The translations under genes and the position numbers were made by a program. A stretch of 64,000 nt of DNA from Macrolepiota albuminosa (Eukaryota; Basidiomycota; Agaricomycetes; Agaricales; Agaricaceae). This document shows positions 26,091 to 36,326 of this stretch, piece by piece. Position 1 is the stretch's first letter. Each line of letters starts with the position of its first letter. Location: assembly GCA_027475525.1 (NCBI GenBank), contig JAMWFC010000053.1:1-64000 (forward strand), read 5' to 3'. The notes below the pieces were generated by a model. That model did not search any database. It was not told the DNA's origin and was given only the letters and a program-made list of their open reading frames with translations.

Positions 26091-27158
26091 GTTATTTAGT
26101 GTCCAGACGGTATCGTGTTGTTTAGTAAAGCATATCCCTGATGCATGCCAACCTTGATGTTCTATATCACGTTGATGATCTAATTTGATTATTCTTCCTC
26201 CATAAACCTCTGGACAGAAAAACTATACCATAGAAAGCCTGTTATGTGTCACATCGTAGGTACCCCTCACAAAACTTAGCATGTCCAATGCTACACAAGA
26301 TAAGTTGCTGTATTGTTACAGTCCTTGGCTAAATATTATCACGGAGAAAATTATTACTCAATTGATTGCCATACTTTCTGCCCTATTTGATAAATTCTAC
26401 ACTCATGTAACATCATCATATCCTGTGATCTCATAACAGCTGGTAAGCTTCAACAGTATGTTTTTGTAAAGATTGGATGGTTTTTTGAGGGAGAGCAAAC
26501 CTTGGTTGAGGTGGACAAGATCAGCATTGCACACCACTAGACATAACTCTGACTGCTTTCACAGCAAAGACTTCAAAGTATAACAGACTTGTTTGTAACA
26601 ACTATAAATCAGGAGGCTATCCCAATTTCACAAGACATACACAATCATGGTATGTTCTTCACTGCTAGAAAAGGTGAAAAGGAAATCTATTATGCTATTT
26701 TCAATGTGCCAACTACTGATATAAAAAGTCCTTAAATGAAGAAAATTTGCTTTTTTCTACAGTAAAAAGCTGACCAAGAAACAGATTCTAGCCCCAGTAG
26801 TACATAAAAGTGGTAGCATAGCAAGACTGCAGATGAATTAAGACAAGCTCACCTAGCCCACAATGCAAGTCAAAAAAAGTGATGCCAAAATTCACAATTA
26901 CTCTATCAATTGGGTTGACTTTCACAATTTAAAGTGATTCTGATGTGATTGCCACATATATTTGATGAGATCGACTTTGCTGGACTGATCTGACAGCCTG
27001 GGGACTAAAGACAGCGTGAAATAACTAAGTCTCAGGCTATCAGATATGCACTGATCAATGAGAGGAAAAACGTGTACTTACAGCCTCAGAGCCTGTCTAT
27101 GATGATAGAGAGCAACTGAGGCTATAATACACGTCGATGCGAAGTCACAACTAAGATC
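26091..27158. other. Non-coding, repeat-like stretch next to the Copia element
   Basis: There is no gene. A segment near 26271-26320 resembles one near 61616-61670 (shared core ACTTAGCATG and a following gapped match), suggesting a dispersed repeat. Two inverted repeats at 26990-27043 and 27082-27123, read on the minus strand, bracket an intron-like segment (see findings). The Copia target-site duplication AGATC ends at 27158. Confidence 0.5.
27154..27158. other. Copia target-site duplication, left copy
   Basis: AGATC directly before the 5' LTR matches AGATC directly after the 3' LTR, the expected 5-bp duplication for a Ty1/Copia insertion. Confidence 0.93.
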
Positions 27159-27510
27159 TGTTGGAACATCAGATGTGACGATGTGAAGAGTGAGTGAAAG
27201 GTAATATCACGAACCATTGTCATCAGTCTGGTGGCCACCGCTGCTTTGTCCGATATAATATATAATAGATAGCTAGCGTACCGAAGTACCCTCAGTTGGT
27301 TTACACACTACTGAGGGTACGTTATCCACGATTACTGCACGCCCGTATTTATACTAACCACGCTCATACCTAGAATATCGGCTTACTGTGTAATATTCTA
27401 GGTACATACAATATAGTTGGTTTACACACTACTGAGGAATATCGGCTTACTGTGTAATATTCTAGGTGTAGACGACGGTCTACATACAGCTGCCAGTTCT
27501 AGTTCTAACA
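27159..27510 (+). repeat. Copia 5' LTR
   Basis: 352 bp, identical throughout to the 3' LTR at 49822-50173. It contains two perfect hairpins and an apparent intron-bearing segment followed by its spliced copy. Confidence 0.96.
27294..27467 (+). repeat. Intron-containing and intron-less copies of one 53-nt segment inside the LTR
   Basis: The first copy is 27294-27316 plus 27374-27403, separated by a 57-nt insert (27317-27373). The insert starts GTACGT, has TACTAAC at 27352-27358 and ends CCTAG. The second copy is 27415-27467 and joins the two parts with no insert and no mismatch. The same arrangement recurs in the 3' LTR at 49957-50130. The donor lies in the 3' arm of hairpin GTACCCTCAG (27286-27295)/CTGAGGGTAC (27311-27320). 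The acceptor lies in the 5' arm of hairpin ACCTAGAATAT (27368-27378)/ATATTCTAGGT (27393-27403). Confidence 0.93.
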
Positions 27511-27522
27511 GGTTATGGGCCT
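27511..27522 (+). other. Copia primer-binding site
   Basis: GGTTATGGGCC follows the LTR directly. It matches, with one difference as I recall it, the complement of the anticodon region of initiator tRNA-Met, the internal primer used by Drosophila copia and many fungal Copia elements. Confidence 0.6.
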
Positions 27523-29293
27523 TATCGAGTGGACTACCTAAGACGTACTGCCACTCGTTGGAACTTTTCCCCTTCTCGTTTTTGTCTTGGCGCCTATCGC
27601 ACCAGGCCACCCCATTTTGGAGCTTTCTCCAGATTTGGTACATCCTTTTGTTGTCGGATAATCCTTTCGATTGTCTGCCTTGTTTCGCCCAGCCCCGGAA
27701 ACAAGGAACCGTCACTTGCCTGAACAGAGACGGCATTTCTTACCTGCACGCGCCCTGAAATATCTTGATGTCTCTCAATACCCCCCCCTCTATCCCTGCT
27801 ATCTCTGTCCGTGGTGCAGACTGGAAGTCCGATAAATTTAATCGCAATTCCCCCACGTCCAACTTCTCGAAATGGTCCAAGGCTCTGAAGATCCACCTCT
27901 CACTCCTAGGCCTAAAGTCCTATGTCTTCGTGCCATTCGTAGCCGTGCCAAGTGCAAAAGGCGAGCCCGTTGCACACCAGAACTGGTGCGCAAATGATGA
28001 TCTCGCACGAGCGATCATCATGACGGCAATCAATGAATCTGAATACGAGGGACTTGACGAAGACAAGACAGTGGCAAACCTCTACGCACAGATAAAGACC
28101 CGCACGGAAGGAGAGGGAGCTGTCCGGATGGTCGCCCTCATACAGGAAGTACTGAAGATACAGTGCTCACCTGAGGAACCACTGACAGTTACTGCGAAAC
28201 GAATTTGCGATATTGTCAGCCAGATTTTTGCGATACAGTCGTTGGACGAAGACCTCTTCAAATGCGTAGTCCTCCTTAACAGCCTGAGCGACCCCCAATA
28301 CTCTGCTGTGCAGACCCAGGTATCACGCGGTCTCGCTGATTCCACCACTGACAACCCATACAAATCGGACAATATCCGGAAACTCCTTGAGACCATACAG
28401 AACCTCACTCACCTCAAGACCAGCTCATCCGGCCTCTCCACAGACACCGCACTCGCCGTGTCCACGCAAGGCCGTTTCCGCTCGCCGAGACCCAACCTCC
28501 CCAGACATGACCACGCTGCCGGAGTCAAATGCTGTGCAATGTGCGCCACACACAATCGACCATGCGGTGGGCATGAAGCACAGTACTGCGCACACCCCGG
28601 CAGGGCTATGGAAAAGGATGGTTTCAACGCCGTGCGTGATGCTGCACGCGCAGCTGCTCCTAGCCGCCATGCGAAGGGCAAAAGCACTGGCAATAAAGTG
28701 TACACGCAGCTTACCGGCCCGAAAGGCAAAATCTACCTCGTTGAGGAAGGAGCCCTGGGGAAGCTACAAACGCTGAGCGAGGAAGCCACACCGTCCGGAT
28801 TTGCGGGCCTAGTCACCGACGACCTCTCGGCCCCCACCGCTTGCGACACTGAATGGGAGGGCTGGATGGCAGTAATTGTTGAGGAGGAGAACAACGCTAT
28901 TAGCGTCATTGATCAACCAGCAACGATTAACGGTCCACTCACAAAGGGATCAACTAACCAGCTCCAAGCACCAATGGCTCTCTCTGCAACTGCAGATCGC
29001 CTGTTTTTCATTGACTCGGGTGCCACAGTGCACATCTCGCTGTATAAATCTGACTTCCACATGCTTCAACCCATCACTCCTAAAGCCATCAAAGGAGTTG
29101 GCGGCTCGACGATATCAGCCTGTGGGATAGGAAACGTCACACTGCATACATCTGAAGGGAAGTTACTCACTCTCGAGAACGTCCTATATGTCCCCGATTC
29201 CACTGTCCGCCTCGTCTCAGTCAGCCGCGTTGCCGTGGACAGTAACGCACACTCTCAATTCGATGACCACGAAGTCCAAATCTTAGATCACGT

Positions 29294-29536
29294 TGATAGG
29301 ACCCTATACAGGTTAGGCGCATCAACGGCAGGCTCGGCACCGGCTCCGGAAACCTTGCCGCACTNNNNNNNNNNNNNNNNNNNNNNNNNNNNNNNNNNNN
29401 NNNNNNNNNNNNNNNNNNNNNNNNNNNNNNNNNNNNNNNNNNNNNNNNNNNNNNNNNNNNNNNNCGCCCAACGCACACTCTTGGTTAGGTAACACTTTAG
29501 CTACATTTGTTACTGACCAAACTTTGGGCGTCATCA
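29294..29536 (+). repeat. Gypsy LTR copy (solo LTR with assembly gap) in Copia pol
   Basis: The ends match those of the 949-bp Gypsy LTRs (TGATAGGACCC at the start, GGGCGTCATCA at the end) and are flanked by the 4-bp duplication ACGT (29290-29293 and 29537-29540). Exactly 100 N occupy 29365-29464, so the middle is missing and its true size is unknown. It could be a solo LTR or a collapsed full element. Small base differences from the two complete LTRs show that it is a separate insertion. Confidence 0.9.
29365..29464. other. Assembly gap (100 N)
   Basis: A run of exactly 100 N, the usual placeholder for a scaffold gap of unknown length. Confidence 0.99.
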
Positions 29537-30758
29537 ACGTCACCAACAACATCATCGCACGAGGACCCCTAATCAAAGGAAAAGGACTTTACACCATCGA
29601 CCTTGCACCCGCCACCGCAGAACACGCTTACACGGTTAGCCAAGGAGTCAATATAGAAACTTGGCACTGCCGTCTTGGACATGCAAACTATCAAGCGATC
29701 TTCCACTTAGCCTGCGATCATAAGATCAAAGGTGCGTCCAACCTTCATTCCTCTCTGCCACCGAAGTGTAACAGCTGCATCCTGGGAAAACAGACCAGAA
29801 CTCCAGTACCAGTGGCACAAGAGGAAGGACGCAGAGGGACGCAGAAATTAGAGATCGTGCGGGCAGACCTGATGGGACCGGTAAATGTGCGATCCAAGTC
29901 TGGTAACCACTACATACTAGATATTGTTGATGATTACACCAACATGACGTGGTCCATTCCCTTGAAGTCAAAAGACGAAGCGTTCGTGGCACTGAAGGCA
30001 TGGGAATTGACATGAGAAAATGAAACCGGCTTGAAGGTTGGAAAATACCGTACCGGATTCGATGGCGAGCTCTATAGCAGAGATATGGACAAATGGTTAA
30101 AGTCCAGAGGAGTCTCAAGCGAACATAGCGCACCATACACATCAGCTCATATCGGATGAGTCGAGAGGATGCATCGCACCTTAATGGGAAAAGCACGAAG
30201 TATGAGGATAGACTCACACTGCCCAGAGTACCTCTGGGACGAATTCTACCTCACAGCCGCTCATCTCCACACGAAAACTCCCACTAAGTCACTGAACGGA
30301 CATACGCCGCACGAGTTATGGTTTGGACGTGAACCTGATTACTCTTACATGCGTGAGATTGGATGCCGCGCATTTGTATTTGTGCAAACACACAACCCAA
30401 AAGTAAAACCCAGATCTGTAGAGTGTATTCTGATCAGATACGGGCAGAACTCGAAAACGTACCAATGTTGGGACAGCGTCAACCGCAAAGTATACCAATC
30501 GTTTCACGTGAAGTTCATCGAGAGCCATGAAACTCAGTCGACCAGCGTCGCACAAAAACCGAAAGAGCGGGCACAACCGCCGATTCCCTCGCTCCAAGAA
30601 CTGGACCAGTCAGCGACCCTTACACCACAGGAGGAGGACGATGACCTTGAATGCGAAATGGAGATGGGTACCGCGACTTACGATGCTACTGATGCCGCTC
30701 CACCACCGATCCAGCTGCAACCAGACCTCGACGATCAGACACCTGCCGAAAATGTTCG

Positions 30759-31312
30759 GCGTAAAGGCAGGTTCCGGAGGTAAGGAGCCTTTTCGGAGGC
30801 CTATGCGCAACAAGCGTCGACATCATCTGGCAGCCCCACTCCACACGTCGGATACCTCACAAAAGGAACTTGAAGCCATCCTCGGCATGGCGCCATCGTC
30901 TGGCAGTTGCCGTCTTGGGGACAGCAGGGTGGAAAGTTTCGCTTCCCTTTCTGTGCTGCTCCCTCTCCTCCCATTTGCGTCTCGCAGCACAGGTGAGCGT
31001 CTGGTTGCTCTCTCACCTCACGCACCTCATGCTCGAACCTTTTTGCAGAGCAGCGATTTTATTTATTCAATTTGCCGTCTATTCCTTCTTGTTACCACTC
31101 TGCAAAAAGGTGAGACACTCACCCCATGCTTACGATGAGCTCTTCCTCATCCCTTACCATAGCTTTATCGAACTTGTGCTTGCGAGAAAGTTTTATTACG
31201 ACAAGTTTGATATCTATAGTAAGCAGGCTACGGCCACGCACAGCCATCTCACCCTAAGAAAATTCTCAGATTTGATTCGTGTATCTTAATTCTCTTGTTT
31301 CATTTCGTTCAA
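30759..31312 (+). repeat. DIRS/Ngaro repeat A1
   Basis: Left terminal repeat, about 554 bp, matching A2 (35848-36326 plus 47579 to about 47652). They differ at 11 sites, ten of which are CpG against TpG or CpA. It contains a hairpin-intron-hairpin layout at 30951-31110. Confidence 0.9.
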
Positions 31313-31334
31313 TTCTATTCGTACCTCATCATCT

Positions 31335-32732
31335 ATGTCTCATGCTACGGGTGAAGCCTCCTGCAGTAATGATGCACATCCCGAGTCATGCCTGTTGGAG
31401 GCTGATATCAATGAGTCTGAACGTTCGGCCCCTGTGGAGCCTGAATCCGTCAATCGCGATGATGCGGAAATTGAGATTGTTCAATCTCGTACTGCAGCCT
31501 GTCAGAAATTGGTCGATGAGACTGTCGACGGAACAAAAACAATCAACGAGTTTGCCGACAGCCTCAAAGAATTTGGGCTTTCCGCTGTTGAAGCGAGAGA
31601 TTATTTTCAGGAGGCGATACAACGCATTAAGATTCATCGAGAAAAATCGAAACGGCTTCCTTCACCTTCCAGAGATGTTGAGGCACCAGCTGAAGAATCT
31701 ACAATTCGGAGAGAGGAGCGCAGTCAAACACTCTCCGAAAACGACAGGACTGGAGACCATCAGCAGGCAGTCGAAGAGGGTGCCTGGGCGGCTTTGCAAT
31801 CGAAGCTCAAGCAAGCAGTGGTCCCGGTTGAACCTTGCAGTACCTCATTTGACAGGCTCGCGAGTTTCTTCGATGGAGCGCAGTCTCTTTCGGATGTCTC
31901 CCCTATTCCTCAATCTGTCTTTGCGGTTGCGCCCCATCTCGCTAAGCTGGGTTCCAAAGTCTCAGCAGACCCCGTCATTGCTAAAACTTGGGAATTACGT
32001 CAAGAATTCTCTAAAGAGAGGGTTGTCGACTCGCTCATCAATCTCAGACAATCCCAGCCTTTCAAAGATCCGATCTCTAGGTCAATGTGGAGATTGGTCA
32101 TTCTGGACCATTTTGTCGACTTTGAAAAGCTGTATGCTACGCTGGATCGGGGTTACGATCACTACGACGAGCCAAAAGACTTTGGAGGCGGTTTCTCCCT
32201 GGTCAAAAAGGAACAATCGACAGCGAAGCGTGCAGTACACAATGAGGCGGACTGGACCAGGGTTTTTGATGCATGGATGCAGGCGGTCATTCTCTTCTAT
32301 CCTCACAGGGAGGCAGAACTCAAGGCGTATCGAGGAAGGATGCTTGATCTTTTTCACTCCTTACCATCGGCTTCTTCTTTCACGATTCGTTTTGATATCG
32401 AGACTCGAGATCGCTATGCGAGGAATCCATTCAGGATGGACGACTATAATCAGCTTCATATCCCATTCTTGGCGCAAATGTTCAGTTCCAGCTCTTTGCT
32501 GGGTTCAAAACGTCCTTCCCCACATCCATCATACAGTCGGAAACGTGCAACGACGGTGTGCCAGAATTGGAACTTGGGTTTTTGTAATTCGGAGCCTTGC
32601 CCTGGTGGACGTCGTCACCACATTTGCTGTGAGTGTGGTGGGCGTCACCGAGCTCGAGACCGTGAAGAATGCCATTCCAGGCTCAAGCGACGTCAGGAGC
32701 AGTTCCGAGCTGCCACTGGAAGCGAGGCATAA
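31335..32732 (+). CDS. DIRS/Ngaro ORF1, gag-like protein with CCCH-type zinc fingers
   Basis: An intact 465-codon frame from ATG 31335, just after repeat A1. The N-terminal third is acidic and polar (ESERSAPVEPESVN). The middle is helical (DWTRVFDAWMQAVILFYPHR) and resembles the capsid-like region of agaricomycete DIRS ORF1 proteins. The C-terminus holds CQNWNLGFCNSEPCPGG followed by CCECGGRH, a Cys/His nucleic-acid-binding cluster typical of these proteins. Next comes a basic stretch (SRLKRRQEQFR). It overlaps the start of the RT frame, which is in the +1 frame relative to it. I cannot assign more than a gag-like role. Confidence 0.82.
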   Translation: MSHATGEASCSNDAHPESCLLEADINESERSAPVEPESVNRDDAEIEIVQSRTAACQKLVDETVDGTKTINEFADSLKEFGLSAVEARDYFQEAIQRIKIHREKSKRLPSPSRDVEAPAEESTIRREERSQTLSENDRTGDHQQAVEEGAWAALQSKLKQAVVPVEPCSTSFDRLASFFDGAQSLSDVSPIPQSVFAVAPHLAKLGSKVSADPVIAKTWELRQEFSKERVVDSLINLRQSQPFKDPISRSMWRLVILDHFVDFEKLYATLDRGYDHYDEPKDFGGGFSLVKKEQSTAKRAVHNEADWTRVFDAWMQAVILFYPHREAELKAYRGRMLDLFHSLPSASSFTIRFDIETRDRYARNPFRMDDYNQLHIPFLAQMFSSSSLLGSKRPSPHPSYSRKRATTVCQNWNLGFCNSEPCPGGRRHHICCECGGRHRARDREECHSRLKRRQEQFRAATGSEA

Positions 32733-34614
32733 ATCGGACAGCATGTTGTCTCTCGGCCCTCGATCTCTTTCACAATCAAAACGAAAATCTAATAATCAAT
32801 CTCATGAAGCACCACGGTATCGTCGTGGTTTTTTGTGGGATAGCGATTCTTTTTCAACTCCTATGTCCCCTTCTGCTATTGCTACTGAAACTGCTCTTCC
32901 GCTCCTGTCACCCCCAGATCATCTTTTAAAAGACCACAAACTCAACAAAACACTAAAATCTTTGAACGCATATATTCGTGTCGAGACCCCGTTTAATGTA
33001 GACAAGTTCGAAAATTTACTTTGGGATCACCCAAATCGTCCTTTCGTGGCTTCAGTCATGAAGGGTTTACGGGAAGGCTTCTGGCCTTTTGACGGTGGAG
33101 ACTGGGATCTGGATGATGATGAAAGTCTAGAAAATTATTCTTCTAATGACTGTGACGTTGAAGCTATTCGAGCCTTTTGAGACCGAGAGATTAATATGAG
33201 GAGATGGTCAGATCCTCTCAAAATTGAGAAACTTTTGCCAGGAATGAAGGTGTCTCCACTCTTTGTTGTTTGGCAGAAAGGAAAGGCTAGGATTGTAACC
33301 GACCATACTGCTTCAGGGCTTAATGACGGCATTTCTCGTTCCGATGCAAAGGTCACATACGACGACATGCGAACCTTTGGGCAGGTCTTATACAATGCCA
33401 AGAGGAAATATACAGATGCATCTCTACTGACGTGGAAATCCGATGTCTCCAGTGCCTTCCTAAATTTGCCTGCACATCCTCTCTGGCAGTTGCGTCAAAT
33501 TGTAGAGGTGGATGGATTTTGGCGCATAGTTCATCGCTTGGTTTTTGGAAACCGAGCATCTCCTAAATGCTGGTGTGCCATAGCTGGACTAATGTGCTGG
33601 ATAGCCATTGTCAAATTGGGCGTCGTCGATCTTCATGTGTTCATGGACGACTTCTTCTCATGGGATCTGGCTTCAGACACAATCACATTCAAGGGCCGCA
33701 CACGTCCAAGACAGCAAGCCCAGCTTCTCATTCTCTGGGACTTTATCGGCTGTCTCTGGGAAGAAAAGAAGCAAGAGTTTGGACTGACTCTGAAGATCAT
33801 CGGTTTTTGGGTGGACATCAACAAAGGCACTATCACCTTGACAGATGAGTCCATCGACGCTATTATTTCAAAAGTGAAATCCTTCATTAATGATCCCTCT
33901 CGTCGTCCTACTCTCCGAACCTGGCTCCACCTCGCTGGCCACCTCAACTGGCTTCTTAATGTGTTGCCATGGGGAAGGCCAGCATTGTCTGAACTTTACA
34001 GAAAAATTGCTGGCAAATCTACGATGCATGCAGGCATATATTTGAATCGCGATGTCATTGAGGACATGAATTGGATTCTTGATGTCATTCCGAGAGCTAC
34101 AGGAGTCCGCCTCCTCGAAAGCACTCACTGGGATGATGGGTCAGCAGACATCGTCCTTTGGACTGATGCCAGCCTCAAACTAGGGATGGCATTTGTCTAC
34201 GCTGGCAACGGTTTTGCATATCAGATCACACCTTGTCAATCAGCATCAAAAGTCGACATCTTCTTCCTCGAAATGGTGGCCATCTTGTCAGCCGTTCATC
34301 ACATCGCATGTTTCCAACATCCTCCTCGCCGAGTTCTACTCTTTTCCGACAGTCTTGATTCTGTCGCGGTTTTCAATTCCCTCGGAGCTGCTGAATCTCT
34401 CCATAATTGTGTTCTTAAAGCTGTTGCAGGCATCATCCTGGAGACAGGAATCGATCTCAGGGTCTCTCATATAGCGGGAAAGGAAAATGTCCGGGCAGAC
34501 CTACTTTCTCGCCTTCTTTTTGCCGATTATAAGCGTCAATTCCCGGCTGACCGCGTCCGCATATTCGAGCCTCCTCGTCACCTATTGCCGACGCAATGGA
34601 GAGAGTCCTTTTGA
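32733..34614 (+). pseudogene. DIRS/Ngaro reverse transcriptase and RNase H (one in-frame stop)
   Basis: The frame runs from the ORF1 overlap to TGA 34612-34614 with a single internal TGA at 33178-33180 (AIRAF-stop-DREINMRRW), where Arg is expected. RT motifs: KGKARIVTDHTASGLND, LTWKSDVSSAFLNLP, and the catalytic box VFMDDFFSWD (the usual Y replaced by M, both Asp present). The RNase H-like part begins near IVLWTDASLKLGMAF, with a later Asp in LLFSDSLDSV and the closing HIAGKENVRADLLSRL. This order without a methyltransferase domain fits PAT/Ngaro rather than DIRS1 proper; that subgroup call is inference. Confidence 0.85.
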
Positions 34615-35594
34615 AGACCTTGGGTGGATCGTCATCATCGATCCGCCCACCAATGGCGCTGGATGATCTTGACTCTTGGGTTTTACACCTCCAGACTAAC
34701 GCCATCGAAAAAACAACAGCTGCAGTTTACGCGACTGGAGCTCGAGATTATATCAACTTTTGTCTCTCACACCATTTACCTCTTGATCCTACTCCTCAAA
34801 CCTTGTCTCGTTATGTCGCTTTCACTTCAAAATCAATTTCTTCTGCCCCAAAATATCTTACGGGAATCAGGCATTTTATTCGCGATTTTTATCCTGATTT
34901 TGACATTAATCGATCTCATCCGCTGGTCCAAGCTACGATCCGAGGATCAAAGAAGATTTGAGCGGATCCCATCACAAGAAAACAACCAATTCGTCTTTCT
35001 CACCTCTCTTCTTTCGTCAAAAAAGCCCAGGCTACACACGACTACGATGATTTGCTCTTTGTCACTATTATGTCCTGCTGTTTCTACGCATGCCATTGGT
35101 CAGGCAAACTTATTCAAAAGACAAAATCTTCTGCAGATTGGCGCAAAATCATTAAAAGAGCTTCTTTCCACTTGACTAATGGTTATGCAGGTTATCACCT
35201 GCCTTATCATAAGACCGACCCATTCTATCATGGCACAGACATCCTCTTTTCTCCGCAGGACACAGCCGATCCTGTTTCGCTACTAAAACACTATGTCATT
35301 GCTCGAGATCGTCGCCACGGCGCCTGCTCTGCACTCTTCCTTCGTCAGGATGGTTCAATCCCTACACACAGCTGGTTTGATTCGAAACTTTTCTCCTTTG
35401 TTGATAAATCATTTGGCAGACACTCACCAAGGGCCGGAGGTGCAACTTACTATGCATCCCTAGGACTGCCAAGTGAAATAATCATGGCGATTGGTCGTTG
35501 GACTTCCGAGGCTTGGAAGACCTACATTCGCAATAACCCTTGCGTCTGGGCTGCAATGCAACTGGCAAATTCACGGAGTCTCAACCATATCTGA
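34596..35594 (+). pseudogene. DIRS/Ngaro tyrosine recombinase (one in-frame stop)
   Basis: ATG 34596 overlaps the RT stop by 19 bp. The first part is a core-binding domain (TNAIEKTTAAVYATGARDY, LSRYVAFTSKSISSAPKYL). A TGA at 34959-34961 follows GSKK-I, at a place where related recombinases read KKxRADP. The same frame continues to 35594 with the catalytic domain: FYACHWSGKLI, the box HSPRAGGATYYA (His-x-x-Arg) and the likely nucleophile Tyr in TSEAWKTYIRNN. The recombinase inserts the circular cDNA of the element. The single stop makes it non-functional as read. Confidence 0.85.
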
Positions 35595-35677
35595 CACTCA
35601 CCTTCTCCCTCATCCTACCTCAGCTCCTCGCCACATCTTTCGACCTCCTCCATCTCCACCTCTCACCTTCTCAGGCC

Positions 35678-35836
35678 TATAGCCCTCTCGATTGCTTCGG
35701 TCGAGCCATAAAAATTCACGGTTTTTCGGGCCGCATCTGCGGCCGTTGGCGCTACTCCCGAGCTATTGTTTATCTTCCTTTTTTCTTCGTGACTCGCCTC
35801 TCTTCTCTCTCTCTCCTCACTTTCATTTGCGTGACC
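35678..35836 (+). repeat. DIRS/Ngaro repeat B1
   Basis: 159 bp starting TATAGCCCTCTCG and ending GCGTGACC. It matches B2 with three differences, all C/T at CpG. Confidence 0.9.
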
Positions 35837-35847
35837 AGCATAGGTCA

Positions 35848-36326
35848 GCGTAAAGGCGGGTTCCGGAGATAAGGAGCCTTTTCGGAGGCCTATGCGCAAC
35901 AAGCGTCGACATCATCTGGCAGCCCCACTCCACACGTCGGATACCTCACAAAAGGAACTTGAAGCCGTCCTCGGCATGGCGCCATCGTCTGGCAGTTGCC
36001 GTCTTGGGGACAGCAGGGTGGAAAGTTTCACTTCCCTTTCTGTGCTGCTCCCTCTCCTCCCGTTTGCGTCTCGCAGCACAGGTGAGCGTCTGGTCACTCT
36101 CTCACCTCACGCACCTCACGCTCAAACCTTTTTGCAGAGCAGCGATTTTATTTATTCAATTTGCCGTCTATTCCTTCTTGTTACCACTCTGCAAAAAGGT
36201 GAGACACTCACCCCATGCTTACGATGAGCTCTTCCTCATCCCTTACCATAGCTTTATCGAACTTGTGCTTGCGAGAAAGTTTTATTATGACAAGTTTGAT
36301 ATCTATAGTAAGCAGGCTACGGCCAC
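35848..36326 (+). repeat. DIRS/Ngaro repeat A2, left part
   Basis: Matches A1 at an offset of 5,089 bp up to the sequence GGCCAC, where the Gypsy element enters. The remainder is at 47579 to about 47652. Confidence 0.9.

Larger units (their letters stand above)
27768..30758 (+). pseudogene. Copia gag-protease-integrase region (broken)
   Basis: ATG 27768 opens a Copia gag (FSKWSKALKIHLSLLGL) with a Cys/His segment (CCAMCATHNRPC) and the protease motif FFIDSGATVHIS. The Gypsy LTR copy interrupts at 29294-29536. Removing it and one ACGT duplication rejoins LDH to VTNNIIARGPLIKGK in frame. The GAG-pre-integrase zinc region (WHCRLGHANY, CNSCILGKQ) and integrase core (VRADLMGPV, IVDDYTNM) follow. 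In-frame TGA codons lie at 30013-30015 and 30157-30159; the second falls in HIG-stop-VERMHR, where the family has Arg. The frame then runs to 30758, where the DIRS element enters. The 100-N run inside the LTR copy makes any translation across it meaningless. Confidence 0.9.

Noticed and set aside
27768..29492. Open frame reading through the 100-N run
   Set aside because: The N run is a gap within a Gypsy LTR copy, so the apparent C-terminal extension has no meaning.
31279..32650. Front part of the 633-codon frame in the DIRS element
   Set aside because: Only its end belongs to the RT frame. Before about 32,650 it is a shadow of ORF1, which carries the zinc fingers.
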